Shown here piece after piece: positions 24,872 to 35,200 of a stretch of DNA of 64,000 bases. Made by a program: the position numbers and the translations under genes. Numbering within the stretch: position 1 is the first letter of the stretch; each line of letters starts with the position of its first letter. The DNA comes from Natronocella acetinitrilica (lineage in GTDB: Bacteria > Pseudomonadota > Gammaproteobacteria > Nitrococcales > Aquisalimonadaceae). The DNA is taken from positions 496,001 through 560,000 of the forward strand of contig NZ_JALJXV010000002.1 in NCBI RefSeq assembly GCF_024170285.1, written 5' to 3'. The notes below the pieces were generated by a model. The model was not told where the DNA came from. It did not search any database and was given only the letters and a program-made list of their open reading frames with translations.

Positions 24872-27800
24872 TTAACCCTTCTTGCCGAAGGCGCCGCCAC
24901 CCGGCGTCTGGATCACGAACGTATCGCCAGGAGCCATGTCGGCCTTGTCGGTGCCCGTGAGATTCGTGCGGCTGCCGTCGGCGCGCTCGACCCATCCCCT
25001 GCCGAGGGCAGCATCGCCACCACCGGCCAGGCCGCTGGGTGCAATACGCCGGGAGTTGGCGAGTATGGCCACCGTCATGGGCTCGAGGAAGCGGATCCGG
25101 CGCTCGGCGCCATCTCCACCGTTCCATTGCCCCTGACCACCGGAACCGCGGCGGATGGAAAAGCCCTCCAGCATGACCGGGAAACGGGTCTCGAGAACCT
25201 CCGGATCCGTCAAGCGACTATTGGTCATGTGCACGTGAACCGCACTGACACCGTGGAACCCATTGCCGGCACCGGCACCCCCACATAGGGTTTCATAGTG
25301 CTGGTAGCGGTCGTTCCCGAAGGTGACGTTGTTCATGGTGCCCTGGCCGTTGGCCAGCACGCCCAGCGCCGCGTACAGCGTATCCGTCACCACCTGGCTG
25401 ACCTCCACATTGCCCGCCACGACGGCCGCCGGATAGACCGGGTTCAGCATCGAGCCCTCGGGCACGATCAGCTCCACCGGCTTGAGACAGCCGTCGTTCA
25501 GGGGAATGTTGTCGTTCACCAGGGTGCGCAACACATAAAGCACCGCGGCCCGGGTCACCGCCTTGGGGGCATTGAAGTTGCTGGGCTGCTGGTCGCTGGA
25601 ACCGGTGAAGTCCACCACCGCGGCGCGCCTGGCCTTGTCGACGCGAATGGTCACTTTCACCCGGGCCCCGTTATCCAGCTCTTTTTCCCAGGACCCGTCC
25701 TCCAGTACGTCGAGTACCCGGCGGACCTGCTCTTCAGCGTTGTCCTGGACGTGTTGCATGTAAGCCTGCACCACCTCCAGTCCAAAGTGCGCCACCATGC
25801 GCCGCAGCTCGCCGGCGCCGCGGTTGTTGGCCGCAATCTGTGCCTTGAGGTCGTTCAGGTTCTGCTCAACGTTGCGCGCCGGCATGCTGCCGCCGCCAAA
25901 CAGTTCGCGCAGCGCCTGCTCCCGGAACTCTCCGCCGGCAACCGCCTGGAAGTTGCTGATCAGCACGCCCTCGTCGTCGATGGTGGTGCTGTCCGGCGGC
26001 ATGGACCCCGGCGTGGTTCCGCCGATGTCGGCGTGGTGGGCCCGGCTGGCGATGTAGAACAGGACGTGACTGCCAGCGCCATCGAATACCGGCGTGACCA
26101 CGGTCACATCGGGCAGATGGGTGCCGCCATGGTAGGGATCGTTGAGCATGTAGACGTCACCCTGCTCCATGGTGCCGCTACGCGCATTGATGATGGCGCG
26201 CACGCTCTCCCCCATGGAGCCCAGGTGCACCGGCACATGGGGGGCGTTGGCTACCAGGCCACCATCGGCGTCGAACACGGCACAGGAGAAGTCCAGCCGT
26301 TCCTTGATGTTGGCGGAGTAGGCGGTCTTCTCAAGGGTGCCGCCCATCTGCTCGGCAATGGACATGAACAGATTGTTGAACACCTCGAGCATCACCGGAT
26401 CAACATCGGTGCCCACGGCGGTGCGGTGGGGTAGCGCGGCGACTCGCTCCATGATGACGTGGTTCTTGCTGTTCACACCGGCGCGCCAACCCGGTTCGAC
26501 GACAATGGTGGAGACCGGGTCGCGAATGACCGCGGGGCCGTCAACCGTGTCGCCGGGGAACATCTGCTCCCGGTCATAAACCGCCGTCTCCGGATGGGAA
26601 TCATCGGCCATGAAGGTCTGCACTCGCGCCACCGGCTCGAGGGTGCCGGATGACCGCGCCGGCACGTCCGGCTCGTCGCTCATGGCACCACTGGCCCCGA
26701 TGACTTCGACAACCCCGGCCGCTGCCACCAGCCCCTTCTCCGGCATGGTGAAGCCGAACTGCTGCTTGTGGGCAGCTTCGAAGGCGCGGCGCATGGCGGA
26801 GGCTTCGCCAAAATCCACCAGCAAGGTGGTGTCGGTGCCATCGTACTTGAGCTGCAGCTTGTGCAGCGCGGAGATGGCCGCCTTGTCTACGCCCTGGGCT
26901 GCCAGCTCGTCGCGTCCTTCGGCGTCCAGCGCCGCCAGCCGGGAACGCAGCTCATCCACCAGCCGATCATCCAGGACCTTGTCAACCGCCAGTTCACGCA
27001 TGGTGGTGAGATCCGCCAGCCCCATGCCGTAAGCGGACAGCACGCCGGCGAACGGGTGAATCAGCACCCGCTTCATGCCCAGCGCATCCGCCACCAGGCA
27101 GGCATGTTGCCCGCCGGCACCACCAAAGCAGTTCATGGTGTAGGTGGTGACGTCATATCCACGCTGCACGGAGATCTGCTTGATGGCGTTGGCCATGTTC
27201 TCCACGGCAATCCGCAGAAAACCCGCTGCCACCTGCGCTGGTGTTCGGCGATCACCGGTGGCCTCGTGAATGCGGTCGGCCAGGGCCTCGAACTGCTGCC
27301 TGACCACCTCGGCGTCCAGTGGCTCATCGCCGTTGGGGCCAAAAACCCGCGGGAAGAATTCCGGCTGCAACTTGCCCAGCATGACGTTGCAGTCAGTAAC
27401 GGTGAGGGGGCCACCCCGGCGGTAGCAGGCCGGGCCGGGATTGGCACCGGCGGATTCCGGTCCGACCCGATAACGGGACCCATCGAAGAACAGTTGCGAG
27501 CCGCCGCCGGCGGCGACGGTATGGATGCGCATCATGGGCACCCGCATGCGCACGCCGGCGATGACCGTCTCGAAGCTGCGCTCGAACTCGCCGTTAAAAT
27601 GCGAAACATCGGTGGAGGTTCCACCCATGTCGAAACCGATCACTTCCTCGAAACCAGCCATCTGGGCGGTGCGCACGCAACTGACGATACCGCCGGCGGG
27701 CCCGGAGAGGATTGCGTCCTTGCCCTCGAAGTAACGGGCGTCGGTGAGGCCGCCATCGGACTTCATGAACTGCAGTCGCGTATCACCCAGCTCCGATGCC

Positions 27801-28492
27801 ACCTGATTGGCGTAGCGCTTGAGTATGGGCGACAGGTAAGCGTCCACCACCGTCGTATCGCCACGGCCGATGAGTTTCATCAGCGGGCTGACCTCGTGAG
27901 AAGCACTCACCCGGGTGAAGCCGACATCCCGGGCGATGGCGGCAATCTGTTTCTCGTGCTCGGTGTAGCGATAACCATGCATGAAGACAACGGCGCAGGC
28001 ACGGTAGCCCTGATCATAAGCCTGCTGCAGCGCCTGCCGGACCCCGGCCTCGTCCGGTGCCTTGAGCACCTCGCCATCGGCGCGGACGCGCTCATCCACT
28101 TCAACAACATGACCGTAGAGCTGTTCGGCCAGCTTGATGTCCAGGGCAAAGATATCCGGCCGGGTCTGATAGCCGATCCGCAGGGCATCGGCAAAGCCCT
28201 TCGTGATGACCAGAACAGTGGGCTCACCCTTGCGCTCCAGCAGGGCGTTGGTGGCCACCGTCGTCCCCATCTTCACCGCGTCCAGCTGCTCTGGCGGGAT
28301 CTCGTCGGTGGACTCAAGGCCCAGCAGCTCACGAATCCCCTGCAGGGCGGCGTCGCGATAGCGCTCCGGGTTTTCCGACAGCACCTTGTGGGTCACCATG
28401 GAACCGTCGGGGCGTCGGCCGATCACGTCAGTAAACGTGCCGCCGCGGTCGACCCAGAACTGCCATTGCTCTTTACTCTCGTTTGCGCGCAT
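24872..28492 (-). CDS. oplAH: 5-oxoprolinase (ATP-hydrolysing), HyuA-HyuB fusion
   Basis: This 1,206-residue protein hydrolyses 5-oxoproline (pyroglutamate) to glutamate using ATP. The N-terminal HyuA-like half begins [15 protein letters not shown] and contains the actin-like ATPase motifs [23 protein letters not shown] and [12 protein letters not shown]. The HyuB-like half starts near residue 690 ([21 protein letters not shown]) and includes [21 protein letters not shown]. The full fused length matches eukaryote-type 5-oxoprolinases rather than split hydantoinase subunits. A gaggag site lies 8 bp before the ATG. It is the last gene of the TRAP transporter operon, 34 bp after dctM, so the transporter probably imports its substrate. 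Other hydantoin-like substrates are possible. Confidence 0.9.
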   Translation of the reverse strand: MRANESKEQWQFWVDRGGTFTDVIGRRPDGSMVTHKVLSENPERYRDAALQGIRELLGLESTDEIPPEQLDAVKMGTTVATNALLERKGEPTVLVITKGFADALRIGYQTRPDIFALDIKLAEQLYGHVVEVDERVRADGEVLKAPDEAGVRQALQQAYDQGYRACAVVFMHGYRYTEHEKQIAAIARDVGFTRVSASHEVSPLMKLIGRGDTTVVDAYLSPILKRYANQVASELGDTRLQFMKSDGGLTDARYFEGKDAILSGPAGGIVSCVRTAQMAGFEEVIGFDMGGTSTDVSHFNGEFERSFETVIAGVRMRVPMMRIHTVAAGGGSQLFFDGSRYRVGPESAGANPGPACYRRGGPLTVTDCNVMLGKLQPEFFPRVFGPNGDEPLDAEVVRQQFEALADRIHEATGDRRTPAQVAAGFLRIAVENMANAIKQISVQRGYDVTTYTMNCFGGAGGQHACLVADALGMKRVLIHPFAGVLSAYGMGLADLTTMRELAVDKVLDDRLVDELRSRLAALDAEGRDELAAQGVDKAAISALHKLQLKYDGTDTTLLVDFGEASAMRRAFEAAHKQQFGFTMPEKGLVAAAGVVEVIGASGAMSDEPDVPARSSGTLEPVARVQTFMADDSHPETAVYDREQMFPGDTVDGPAVIRDPVSTIVVEPGWRAGVNSKNHVIMERVAALPHRTAVGTDVDPVMLEVFNNLFMSIAEQMGGTLEKTAYSANIKERLDFSCAVFDADGGLVANAPHVPVHLGSMGESVRAIINARSGTMEQGDVYMLNDPYHGGTHLPDVTVVTPVFDGAGSHVLFYIASRAHHADIGGTTPGSMPPDSTTIDDEGVLISNFQAVAGGEFREQALRELFGGGSMPARNVEQNLNDLKAQIAANNRGAGELRRMVAHFGLEVVQAYMQHVQDNAEEQVRRVLDVLEDGSWEKELDNGARVKVTIRVDKARRAAVVDFTGSSDQQPSNFNAPKAVTRAAVLYVLRTLVNDNIPLNDGCLKPVELIVPEGSMLNPVYPAAVVAGNVEVSQVVTDTLYAALGVLANGQGTMNNVTFGNDRYQHYETLCGGAGAGNGFHGVSAVHVHMTNSRLTDPEVLETRFPVMLEGFSIRRGSGGQGQWNGGDGAERRIRFLEPMTVAILANSRRIAPSGLAGGGDAALGRGWVERADGSRTNLTGTDKADMAPGDTFVIQTPGGGAFGKKG

Positions 28493-28526
28493 GCGCGTGT
28501 CTCCTCTTATGAGCGATAGCGTCTTG

Positions 28527-29834
28527 CTATCGCCGCTGACTCATGGTCTCCGGCAGCCAGGTCGCGATCTCGGGGAAGATCACTATCAACACGGCGGCCA
28601 GACACAGCACCAGGAAAAACGGGAAGGAAGCCCAGGCAATCTGCAGGATGTTCTTGCCCGTGAGCCCCTGAATGACGAAAAGATTGAAGCCCACCGGCGG
28701 CGTGATCTGGGACATTTCGACCACGATGACCAGGAAGATGCCGAACCAGATCAGATCAAGGCCGGCTGCCTGCACCATGGGCAGGACAACGGAGGTGGTC
28801 AGCACCACGACGGAGATGCCGTCCAGGAAGCAGCCCATGATGACGAAGAACACCACCAGGGCGAACAGCAACCAGTAGACGGAGAGATCCATCTGGCCGA
28901 TCCAGCCTGCCAGCTCACGGGGGATGCCGGTGTACCCCATGGCCGTGGTGAGAAACGCCGCGCCGGCGAGTATGAAACAGATCATGCAGGAGGTACGGGT
29001 GGCGCCAAGCAGGCCCTCGACGAAGTTCCGCAGGTTCAGCGTTCCCGAGAACAGGGACAACAACAGCGCGCCCACCACGCCCAGGGCCGCGGCTTCATTG
29101 GGCGTGGCGACACCTGTATAGATGGAGCCGATCACCGCCACGATCAGGCCCACCACCGGCAGGAGGCGACGGGAGGCCCAAAGCTTCTGCCTGAACGGCA
29201 CCGCAGGTTCCGGTGGCGGCTGGCGGCTGGGATTCAGCAGCGACCAGATGATGACGTAGCCCATGAGCAGCGCAATGAGCATCAGGCCGGGAAGAATGCC
29301 CGCCATGAACAATCGGGCGATGGAAACCTCCGCACTCACTCCGTAGACGATGAGAATGATGGAAGGAGGAATCAGCAACCCCAGCGTGGCCGAGCCGGCC
29401 AGGGTACCGATGACCATGTTGTCGGGGTAACCGCGCCGCTTGAGTTCGGGAATGGACATGCGACCCACGGTGGCTGCCGTCGCCGCCGAAGAGCCAGATA
29501 CCGCCGCAAAGACCGAGCAACCAAGCACATTGACGTGAAGCAACCGACCCGGCAGGCGACCCAGCCACGGCGCAAGGCCGGCATACATGTCCTCGGACAA
29601 CCGCGAGCGGAACAGGATCTCACCCATCCAGATGAACATGGGCAATGCCGCGAGGGACCAGGACGAGATGGAACTCCACAGGCTGTTGCCCATGACCAGC
29701 CCCGTTGGCGCACCGGTGAAAAAGCCGATACCGATGACAGCCACGCCCATCAATGCCAACGCGACCCATAACCCAGAGCCGAGCAGCAGCAGCAGGACAA
29801 ACAACAACAGTAAACCGATTTCCGTCACGCCCAT
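28527..29834 (-). CDS. dctM: TRAP transporter large permease
   Basis: This 435-residue membrane protein is the DctM-type large permease of a tripartite ATP-independent periplasmic transporter, which uses the sodium or proton gradient to take up organic acids. It has about 12 membrane helices. Family marks include [24 protein letters not shown] near residue 60, [23 protein letters not shown] and the C-terminal [16 protein letters not shown]. The ATG at 29834 is chosen because ggaggaa lies 7 bp upstream. It begins 4 bp after the dctQ stop and is followed by the 5-oxoprolinase gene. Confidence 0.93.
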   Translation of the reverse strand: MGVTEIGLLLLFVLLLLLGSGLWVALALMGVAVIGIGFFTGAPTGLVMGNSLWSSISSWSLAALPMFIWMGEILFRSRLSEDMYAGLAPWLGRLPGRLLHVNVLGCSVFAAVSGSSAATAATVGRMSIPELKRRGYPDNMVIGTLAGSATLGLLIPPSIILIVYGVSAEVSIARLFMAGILPGLMLIALLMGYVIIWSLLNPSRQPPPEPAVPFRQKLWASRRLLPVVGLIVAVIGSIYTGVATPNEAAALGVVGALLLSLFSGTLNLRNFVEGLLGATRTSCMICFILAGAAFLTTAMGYTGIPRELAGWIGQMDLSVYWLLFALVVFFVIMGCFLDGISVVVLTTSVVLPMVQAAGLDLIWFGIFLVIVVEMSQITPPVGFNLFVIQGLTGKNILQIAWASFPFFLVLCLAAVLIVIFPEIATWLPETMSQRR

Positions 29835-29838
29835 GGCG

Positions 29839-30348
29839 CTATTCCTCCATGAGGCCTGAACGGCGGTCATAGGGCAGATCCTGACCGCGAATGAGTGATA
29901 CCAGGCAGTCCAGCAGGGCAATCAGCAGCGTGCCGATGCCGAGCACCATGGCGCTCTGGGGAATGGCCAGGGGGATGGCCAGGCGACCCGGGGAGACGTC
30001 ACCGAACTCCAGTGACTCGCGCACAAGTTCGATACACCACCAGGCGGCAAAGCCCACCAGACCGATGGCCAGCAACAGGGATGTGTACTCGAAGAAGCGC
30101 TGCAACGGAGCGGGTAACCGCTCGATCACGAGCTTGACCCGAATATGACCGCCGAACATGAACGTGGGCGCCAGTGCGAGAAAGGTTGATGACAGGACGA
30201 AGTAGCCTGCCATTTCGTTGGCCGATGGAATGGTCACACCGACGAACCGCCCGACCACCTGTCCCAGCACAAGCAGGCAGATCGCTACCAGTGAGAGCGC
30301 GGCGAGCAGCCCGCAGAGCAGATAAAGTCGATCCAGCAGGTAGCGCAT
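29839..30348 (-). CDS. dctQ: TRAP transporter small permease
   Basis: This 169-residue protein with four membrane helices is the DctQ-type small permease that pairs with DctM. It shows the family pattern LLVLGQVVGRFVG, ANEMAGYFVLSSTFLALAPTF and GGHIRVKLVIERLP. Two adjacent ATGs exist; the second (30348) is better spaced from gggagg. A strong stem-loop separates it from dctP upstream. Confidence 0.92.
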   Translation of the reverse strand: MRYLLDRLYLLCGLLAALSLVAICLLVLGQVVGRFVGVTIPSANEMAGYFVLSSTFLALAPTFMFGGHIRVKLVIERLPAPLQRFFEYTSLLLAIGLVGFAAWWCIELVRESLEFGDVSPGRLAIPLAIPQSAMVLGIGTLLIALLDCLVSLIRGQDLPYDRRSGLMEE

Positions 30349-30389
30349 CATTGCCTCCCGATCCAGGATTCCTTTTCATGGGAATGAAC

Positions 30390-30411
30390 CGGGGCGGCCG
30401 AAGCCGCCCCG
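30390..30411 (-). terminator. Intercistronic stem-loop between dctP and dctQ
   Basis: On the reverse strand cggggcggc and gccgccccg pair over 9 bp around a ttcg tetraloop, a very stable hairpin, 8 bp after the dctP stop. No T-run follows. It probably attenuates or protects the upstream mRNA so that the binding protein is made in excess over the permeases. Confidence 0.55.
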
Positions 30412-30419
30412 ATGCGCTC

Positions 30420-31394
30420 TTAGTTGCCGTGGAAGGCCTCGATAATGGCCTCTCCGTCGGCACCGGCTTCCTTCAGCCATTCCTCGATCATCTGCTCACC
30501 GATGGCGTTGAGCCCTTCCATCAGTTCGGCGCTGGGCTCCATGACACGGAGTCCGTTTTCGTCAAGGATCGCTTTCTGCGCTTCGGCCTCGTTGCGGCTC
30601 ATTTCCCAGCCCCGCTCTTCAGCCCGTGCAGCGGCCTCGAGGATCGTCTCCTGGGTGGCCTCGTCAAGCTGATCCCAGACCTGCTGGTTGACCACCACCA
30701 TGTTCTTGGGAATCCAGGCCTGGACGTCGTAGAAGTAATCGACGAAATCCCAGGCAGTGGAATCCACACCCGTGGTGGGCGAGGTGATCATGGCGTTGAT
30801 GATCCCCGTGGAGAACGCCTGGGGAATTTCCGGTACTTCCACCTGGGTACCCTGCATGCCAAGCAACTCGGCCATGCGGGACGTCGTGGAGTTGTAGGCG
30901 CGGAAGCGGAGACCTTCGAAGTCTTCCACCGTATTCAGCTCACGGTTGGTATAGAACCCCTGCGCTGGCCAGGCCACCGAATACAGCAGCTTGATACGGT
31001 CACGCTCCAGCAACTGCTCGATCTTGGGGCGGGAGGCATGCCAGAGCGCCTCGGCTTCTTCGTAACTCGTGGCCAGGAAGGGCACCGAGTCGATGGCGAA
31101 GATCGGGCTTTCGTTGCCCAGTATGGAAATGAATAACTCACCCGCCTGAACCTGACGGTTGCGAACGGCCCGCTTGATATTGGGATGACTGACCAGCGAA
31201 CCGGCGCTGTGCACCTCTATGCGCAACTCGCCGTTGGTCGCGTCGTGGATTTCCTGAACAAACTCGCGGACGTTCTTGGTGTGGAAGGTGGAATCACCGT
31301 AGGGAGTTGCCATATCCCAGCGGGTTTCCGCAGTGGCAGCGGCACTTCCGAGGCCTAGCGCAACAGCGGACAGCAGAGTCGTAAGTCGTTTCAT
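30420..31394 (-). CDS. dctP: TRAP transporter periplasmic binding protein
   Basis: This 324-residue protein is the DctP-type substrate-binding subunit. It has a signal peptide (MKRLTTLLSAVALGLG..., cleavage near ATAE). The mature domain has family features TKNVREFVQEIHDATNGELRIEVHSAGSL-like segments, GELFISILGNESP, and the LRFRAYNSTTSRMAELLG region containing the conserved Arg that binds the ligand carboxylate. The ATG at 31394 follows ggaggaa. The linked 5-oxoprolinase suggests that the ligand is pyroglutamate; this is inference from context. Confidence 0.92.
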   Translation of the reverse strand: MKRLTTLLSAVALGLGSAAATAETRWDMATPYGDSTFHTKNVREFVQEIHDATNGELRIEVHSAGSLVSHPNIKRAVRNRQVQAGELFISILGNESPIFAIDSVPFLATSYEEAEALWHASRPKIEQLLERDRIKLLYSVAWPAQGFYTNRELNTVEDFEGLRFRAYNSTTSRMAELLGMQGTQVEVPEIPQAFSTGIINAMITSPTTGVDSTAWDFVDYFYDVQAWIPKNMVVVNQQVWDQLDEATQETILEAAARAEERGWEMSRNEAEAQKAILDENGLRVMEPSAELMEGLNAIGEQMIEEWLKEAGADGEAIIEAFHGN

Positions 31395-31439
31395 GATCGT
31401 TCCTCCTCGGCTTCCGGCGTCAATGCCGGATAACAAAGG

Positions 31440-31456
31440 ATTAACGTAACGTTAAT
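31440..31456. promoter_or_regulatory. Palindrome upstream of dctP, candidate operator
   Basis: attaacg and cgttaat form perfect 7-bp arms around taa, 46 bp before the dctP start, in AT-rich DNA unlike its surroundings. The size and symmetry suit a dimeric winged-helix regulator such as the one encoded just upstream. Confidence 0.55.
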
Positions 31457-31496
31457 AAATTGTCAACGACTTCTCGGGAACGAACCCCATGCTGGT

Positions 31497-32009
31497 TTAC
31501 AGCGAGCTGGCCGCACGCGCCGCCTGATCGTAAATGCCGGACAGAGCCCGCAGGCGCGTTGCCATGGCGGCCATTTCCTCGGGATCCGGGCCACCGAACA
31601 TCGCCAGGGCATCGATCAGGCAGGCCTCACGGATTTCCCGATAACGCTGGCAGGCCAGGCGGCCTTCGTCCGTGGTGGTATACCCCATCTCCTTGCCGCG
31701 GCGTCGCGCCTCGATGAGATTAAGACGACGCAGTTTCTTTAACGAGTAGTTGACGAGGTGGGTGTCTTCCACGTTGAGCACAAGACAGATACCGGCAAGA
31801 GTCTTCTCCCGGCTGCGGTGGTTGGTGTTGTGCAGGACGAGCACATCAAGCGGTGAAAGGTCGGGGATACCGGTGGCGGTCATGCAGTGCACCATCCAGC
31901 GCTCAAAGGCATGCCCGGCGTTGATCAGTGCATACTCCAACTGGCTCAGTTCCGCCGCCTTGCGCGACACCAGATGCTCGGACGACACGATTGCGTTGCG
32001 TTTGGCCAT
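31497..32009 (-). CDS. MarR-like winged-helix regulator
   Basis: This 170-residue protein is a winged helix-turn-helix regulator of the MarR group. Helices run from residue 15 to 45. The DNA-binding part spans about 50-115, with LSPLDVLVLHNTNHR, LNVEDTHLVNYSLKKLRRLNLIEARRRGKEMGY as the recognition helix and wing, and a C-terminal dimer helix follows. It lies immediately upstream of the TRAP-oxoprolinase operon on the same strand, with a palindrome between them, so it probably controls that operon. A tatact -10-like element (32071-32076, reverse strand) precedes it, but I see no good -35. Confidence 0.85.
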   Translation of the reverse strand: MAKRNAIVSSEHLVSRKAAELSQLEYALINAGHAFERWMVHCMTATGIPDLSPLDVLVLHNTNHRSREKTLAGICLVLNVEDTHLVNYSLKKLRRLNLIEARRRGKEMGYTTTDEGRLACQRYREIREACLIDALAMFGGPDPEEMAAMATRLRALSGIYDQAARAASSL

Positions 32010-32160
32010 TGCTACTCCAATGAATCAGACGCCTTTCAAAATGGCGCGAATTGACGGGCTTTTCATCAATAGTATACCAACAATTCACCAAACACAGACC
32101 CCGCTCTCCGCGATGTTGATACACGTAATCCGATGATTACCCGTCACGCCGGTCATCCCG

Positions 32161-32166
32161 TATACT
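32161..32166 (+). promoter_or_regulatory. -10-like element before the PilZ-DUF1631 gene
   Basis: tatact stands 54 bp before the ATG at 32220. The -35 region (ttaccc, 18 bp away) is poor, so this is a weak call. Confidence 0.3.
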
Positions 32167-32219
32167 GAGGCCTGCGTGCCAGCTGGGGAGGCGGCTCGGC
32201 AAGCTTGCGCAGGTGGGGC

Positions 32220-35200
32220 ATGAACAGGGAACGCAGACAATATCAACGAAAAGCCGTGACCTGGGATGCGGACCTCAGCGGTCCCGGTTTCGGGCCGCTG
32301 GCATTCGAGATCACGGACTTCTGTGACGGTGGCCTGTTTCTGGTACCGGCGACACGCACAGCCGACAACCAGTTGCGTCAGCAGGGGGTGGGGACGACCC
32401 GTATTCGGGTCGGTCTGGCCGACCCGGTCAGCGGACGCCGCCGACAGGTGGAGGCAACTGTGGTCCGGGTATCCGAACAGGGCTTCGGCATCGCCTTTGC
32501 CGCCCTGCAGCCCGAATTGACCGGCGCCCTCGACACCATCGCGGCTAGCGCCCGCTCTGCGCAATCGGCCGCCTTCGCCGCCGACAAGCGCAAGCCCATC
32601 GGGCGCGAGCAGCAGCGCCGTGGGCGCGACGCCCTGCGCCAGTGCGTTGACCTCATCGGCAGCTTCCTCGACGGCCGGCTGCAGGCCTTCACATCGCAGG
32701 CGGAAGGCGCACTGTTCCAGGCAGCGGAGACCGCCGCAAGCAACCCGGTTCAAGCCGCCCACTTCGGCGGCATTCGCATGCTCAAGAAGCACCGCCATCA
32801 GTTCACCCACGATATTCGCGAACTGGCCGTCGCCAACTGGCTGGATATCGGCCGCTTCGCCATCAATCCGGAACAGGACGTCGCTGCCACCGCCGATCAG
32901 CTGTCCCTGGTGGATGAAGGCGACTTCGAGGACTGGCTGCAGCGCTCCGAAGTGATTTCCCGGGCCGAGACCCGGGCCATCCGCAGCCTGCGCTACCTGC
33001 ACCGGCGCCTGGCGGTGATCGCCGACACGCCCATCGACGAATACAGCAACCCCATCTCCCCCGTGGCGCTGTGTCATCACCTGGCAGACCAACTCGCCAT
33101 TTTCCGACCGGATCGCGCCAGCAAGGGGGTGATCTATCAGAGTTTCGGCAAGGCTCTGCTGAACCAGCTAGGCGTCCTTTACGACGGCATCAACGAACGG
33201 TTACGCGAGGCCGGCGTGCTCCCGGACCTGGAAGACGAGCGGCTTTACATCAGCAAGGTTCGGGATGCACACCGCTCCCGACCCAGTGAACTCGATCAGG
33301 GAGCCGTGGAGCGGGAATCGGGCGCAAGCACGGACGACCCGGGTGTTGCCCAGGCACCGCTGCCGGGATCGGGTTTCGGTAGCCTCTATCGCACGGTTCG
33401 CGATCTATTTAGAGCCAGTCGCCAGGAGGCCGGCGGAGAAGCTGCGGCCGAAGCCCCTCCAGCGCACCCCGCGACACCACAGTTGGCCAGCCAGGCGGCC
33501 GCCTCCCTGCCGATGCCCCCAGCGGAGGCGGGAACACAAGCGCCCCCCTTGCGCGAGCAATTGCAGAACCAGATTCAGACCTTGCAGCCCGGCGAGGGTG
33601 TGGGGCTGGCACCGGAACAGGTCGAAAGCGTCGATCTTCTGGAGTCATGGTTTTCCGAATTGCGACCGGATGTCGAAGATGGTGGTTTTTTCCGCGAATG
33701 GAGTCACCGCCTGGTGCCGCTGGCGCTGGCCGAAGAGATGCGCGACGGCAGCTTTCTGCAGCAACGTGATCGCCCCATCCACCAACTGATCGACGCCCTG
33801 GATCGGGCAGCCAATGCCATGGCCGCAGCCCGCCCGGCAGACCGTGAATCCTTGCGCGCTCGTCTGACTCCGGCCCTGGAACAGGCCGTCGCGGCGGGCG
33901 GCGCAGCCGAACAACTCGCCGAGGCGGCCGAAGCCCTGGACTCCGGCATTGAGCGTTCTCGCAAGATCGTTGACGCCGGTATGGAACGCGTCCGGCAGGC
34001 TTGCGAAGGCTCGCAACGTCTGTCCCTGGCCCGGGAGTGCGTGGAGGAGGCCCTGCTGGCCCGGCTAGGCGAGGGCGAGATTCCTTCCCCCCTGCTGCGA
34101 TTGATCGAGGAGGGCTGGCGCAATCATCTGGTCCTGGTCGAACTGCGTCACGGGCAGGACAGCGCCCAATGGCAGCGCGGCCTCAAGGCCGTGGACATCC
34201 TGCTGGCTGGCCTGGGATCAGAAGATGTGCCAAGGCGACGGGTCAAGGAGCCGCAAAAGCTGTTCGCCTACATTCATCAGGCCTTGGCGCAGACCAACCG
34301 TCCACCGGCAGAGATCGGCGCACTAGTGGGTGAACTCGAGCGATGGCTTGCCGAACCCCTGGACGGCCCCTACCCGCCCAGCGGTCGCTTCGAGGCGGTG
34401 GAAGTGGGACAGGCGGCGGAGCCCACCAGCGCCGAGGAGTTGCCCGAGGAGTGGCTCGGCCGCGCCAAGTTGCTCAATCCCGGTGACTGGGTGCAACTAC
34501 CGGATAGCGAGGGCACACCCACCACGCTACGCCTGGCATGGGTCAGTCGCGGCCGGGACCGCTTCGTGTTCGTCAATCGCGCGGGACAACGTGCCGCGGA
34601 ACTCAAACTGCCGGAACTTGCCCTGGCGCTGGGCGAACTGGACGACCCCGGCGAGGACCTGAACACCCCGGCCACGATGCGCCGCTGGCAGGACATGCTG
34701 CTGAAGCTGAACCGGCAGCTCTCCCATCAGGCCACCCATGATCCGCTCACCGGCCTGCTTAACCGCAAGGCCATGCAGCGGCGCATCCGCTACCTGCTGG
34801 AACACCCCAAGGCCACGGGCATGCAGCATGTTTTCTGCCAGTTCGCCATGGACGACTTCAAGGTGGTGAACAACACGGTGGGACATGAAGGTGGCGATGA
34901 GACCCTGCGCCAGGTTGCAGAGCTGCTACAGGACGAAGCCGGCAAGCGCCTGCTGATCGCCCGCATGGGGGGCGACGAATTCGCGGTACTGATGGTGCGC
35001 ACCAAGGCGGACGACGCCCGCACCTATGTGGAACGTCAGCTGGCCCGGCTGCGCGAACGGCGCTTCGGCACCGAACGCCAGCCTATCCGGCTGACGGCGA
35101 GCGCCGGCCTGGTGCCCTTCGACCGCAAGAGTCACGACGAGGAGGCGCTGCTCCGGGATGCCGACAACGCTGTCTTCCGAGCCAAGGAGAGCGGCGGCAA

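Noticed and set aside
26768-28519. A 583-codon open frame antisense to the 5-oxoprolinase gene
   Set aside because: Same reason: the opposite strand carries conserved oxoprolinase motifs throughout.
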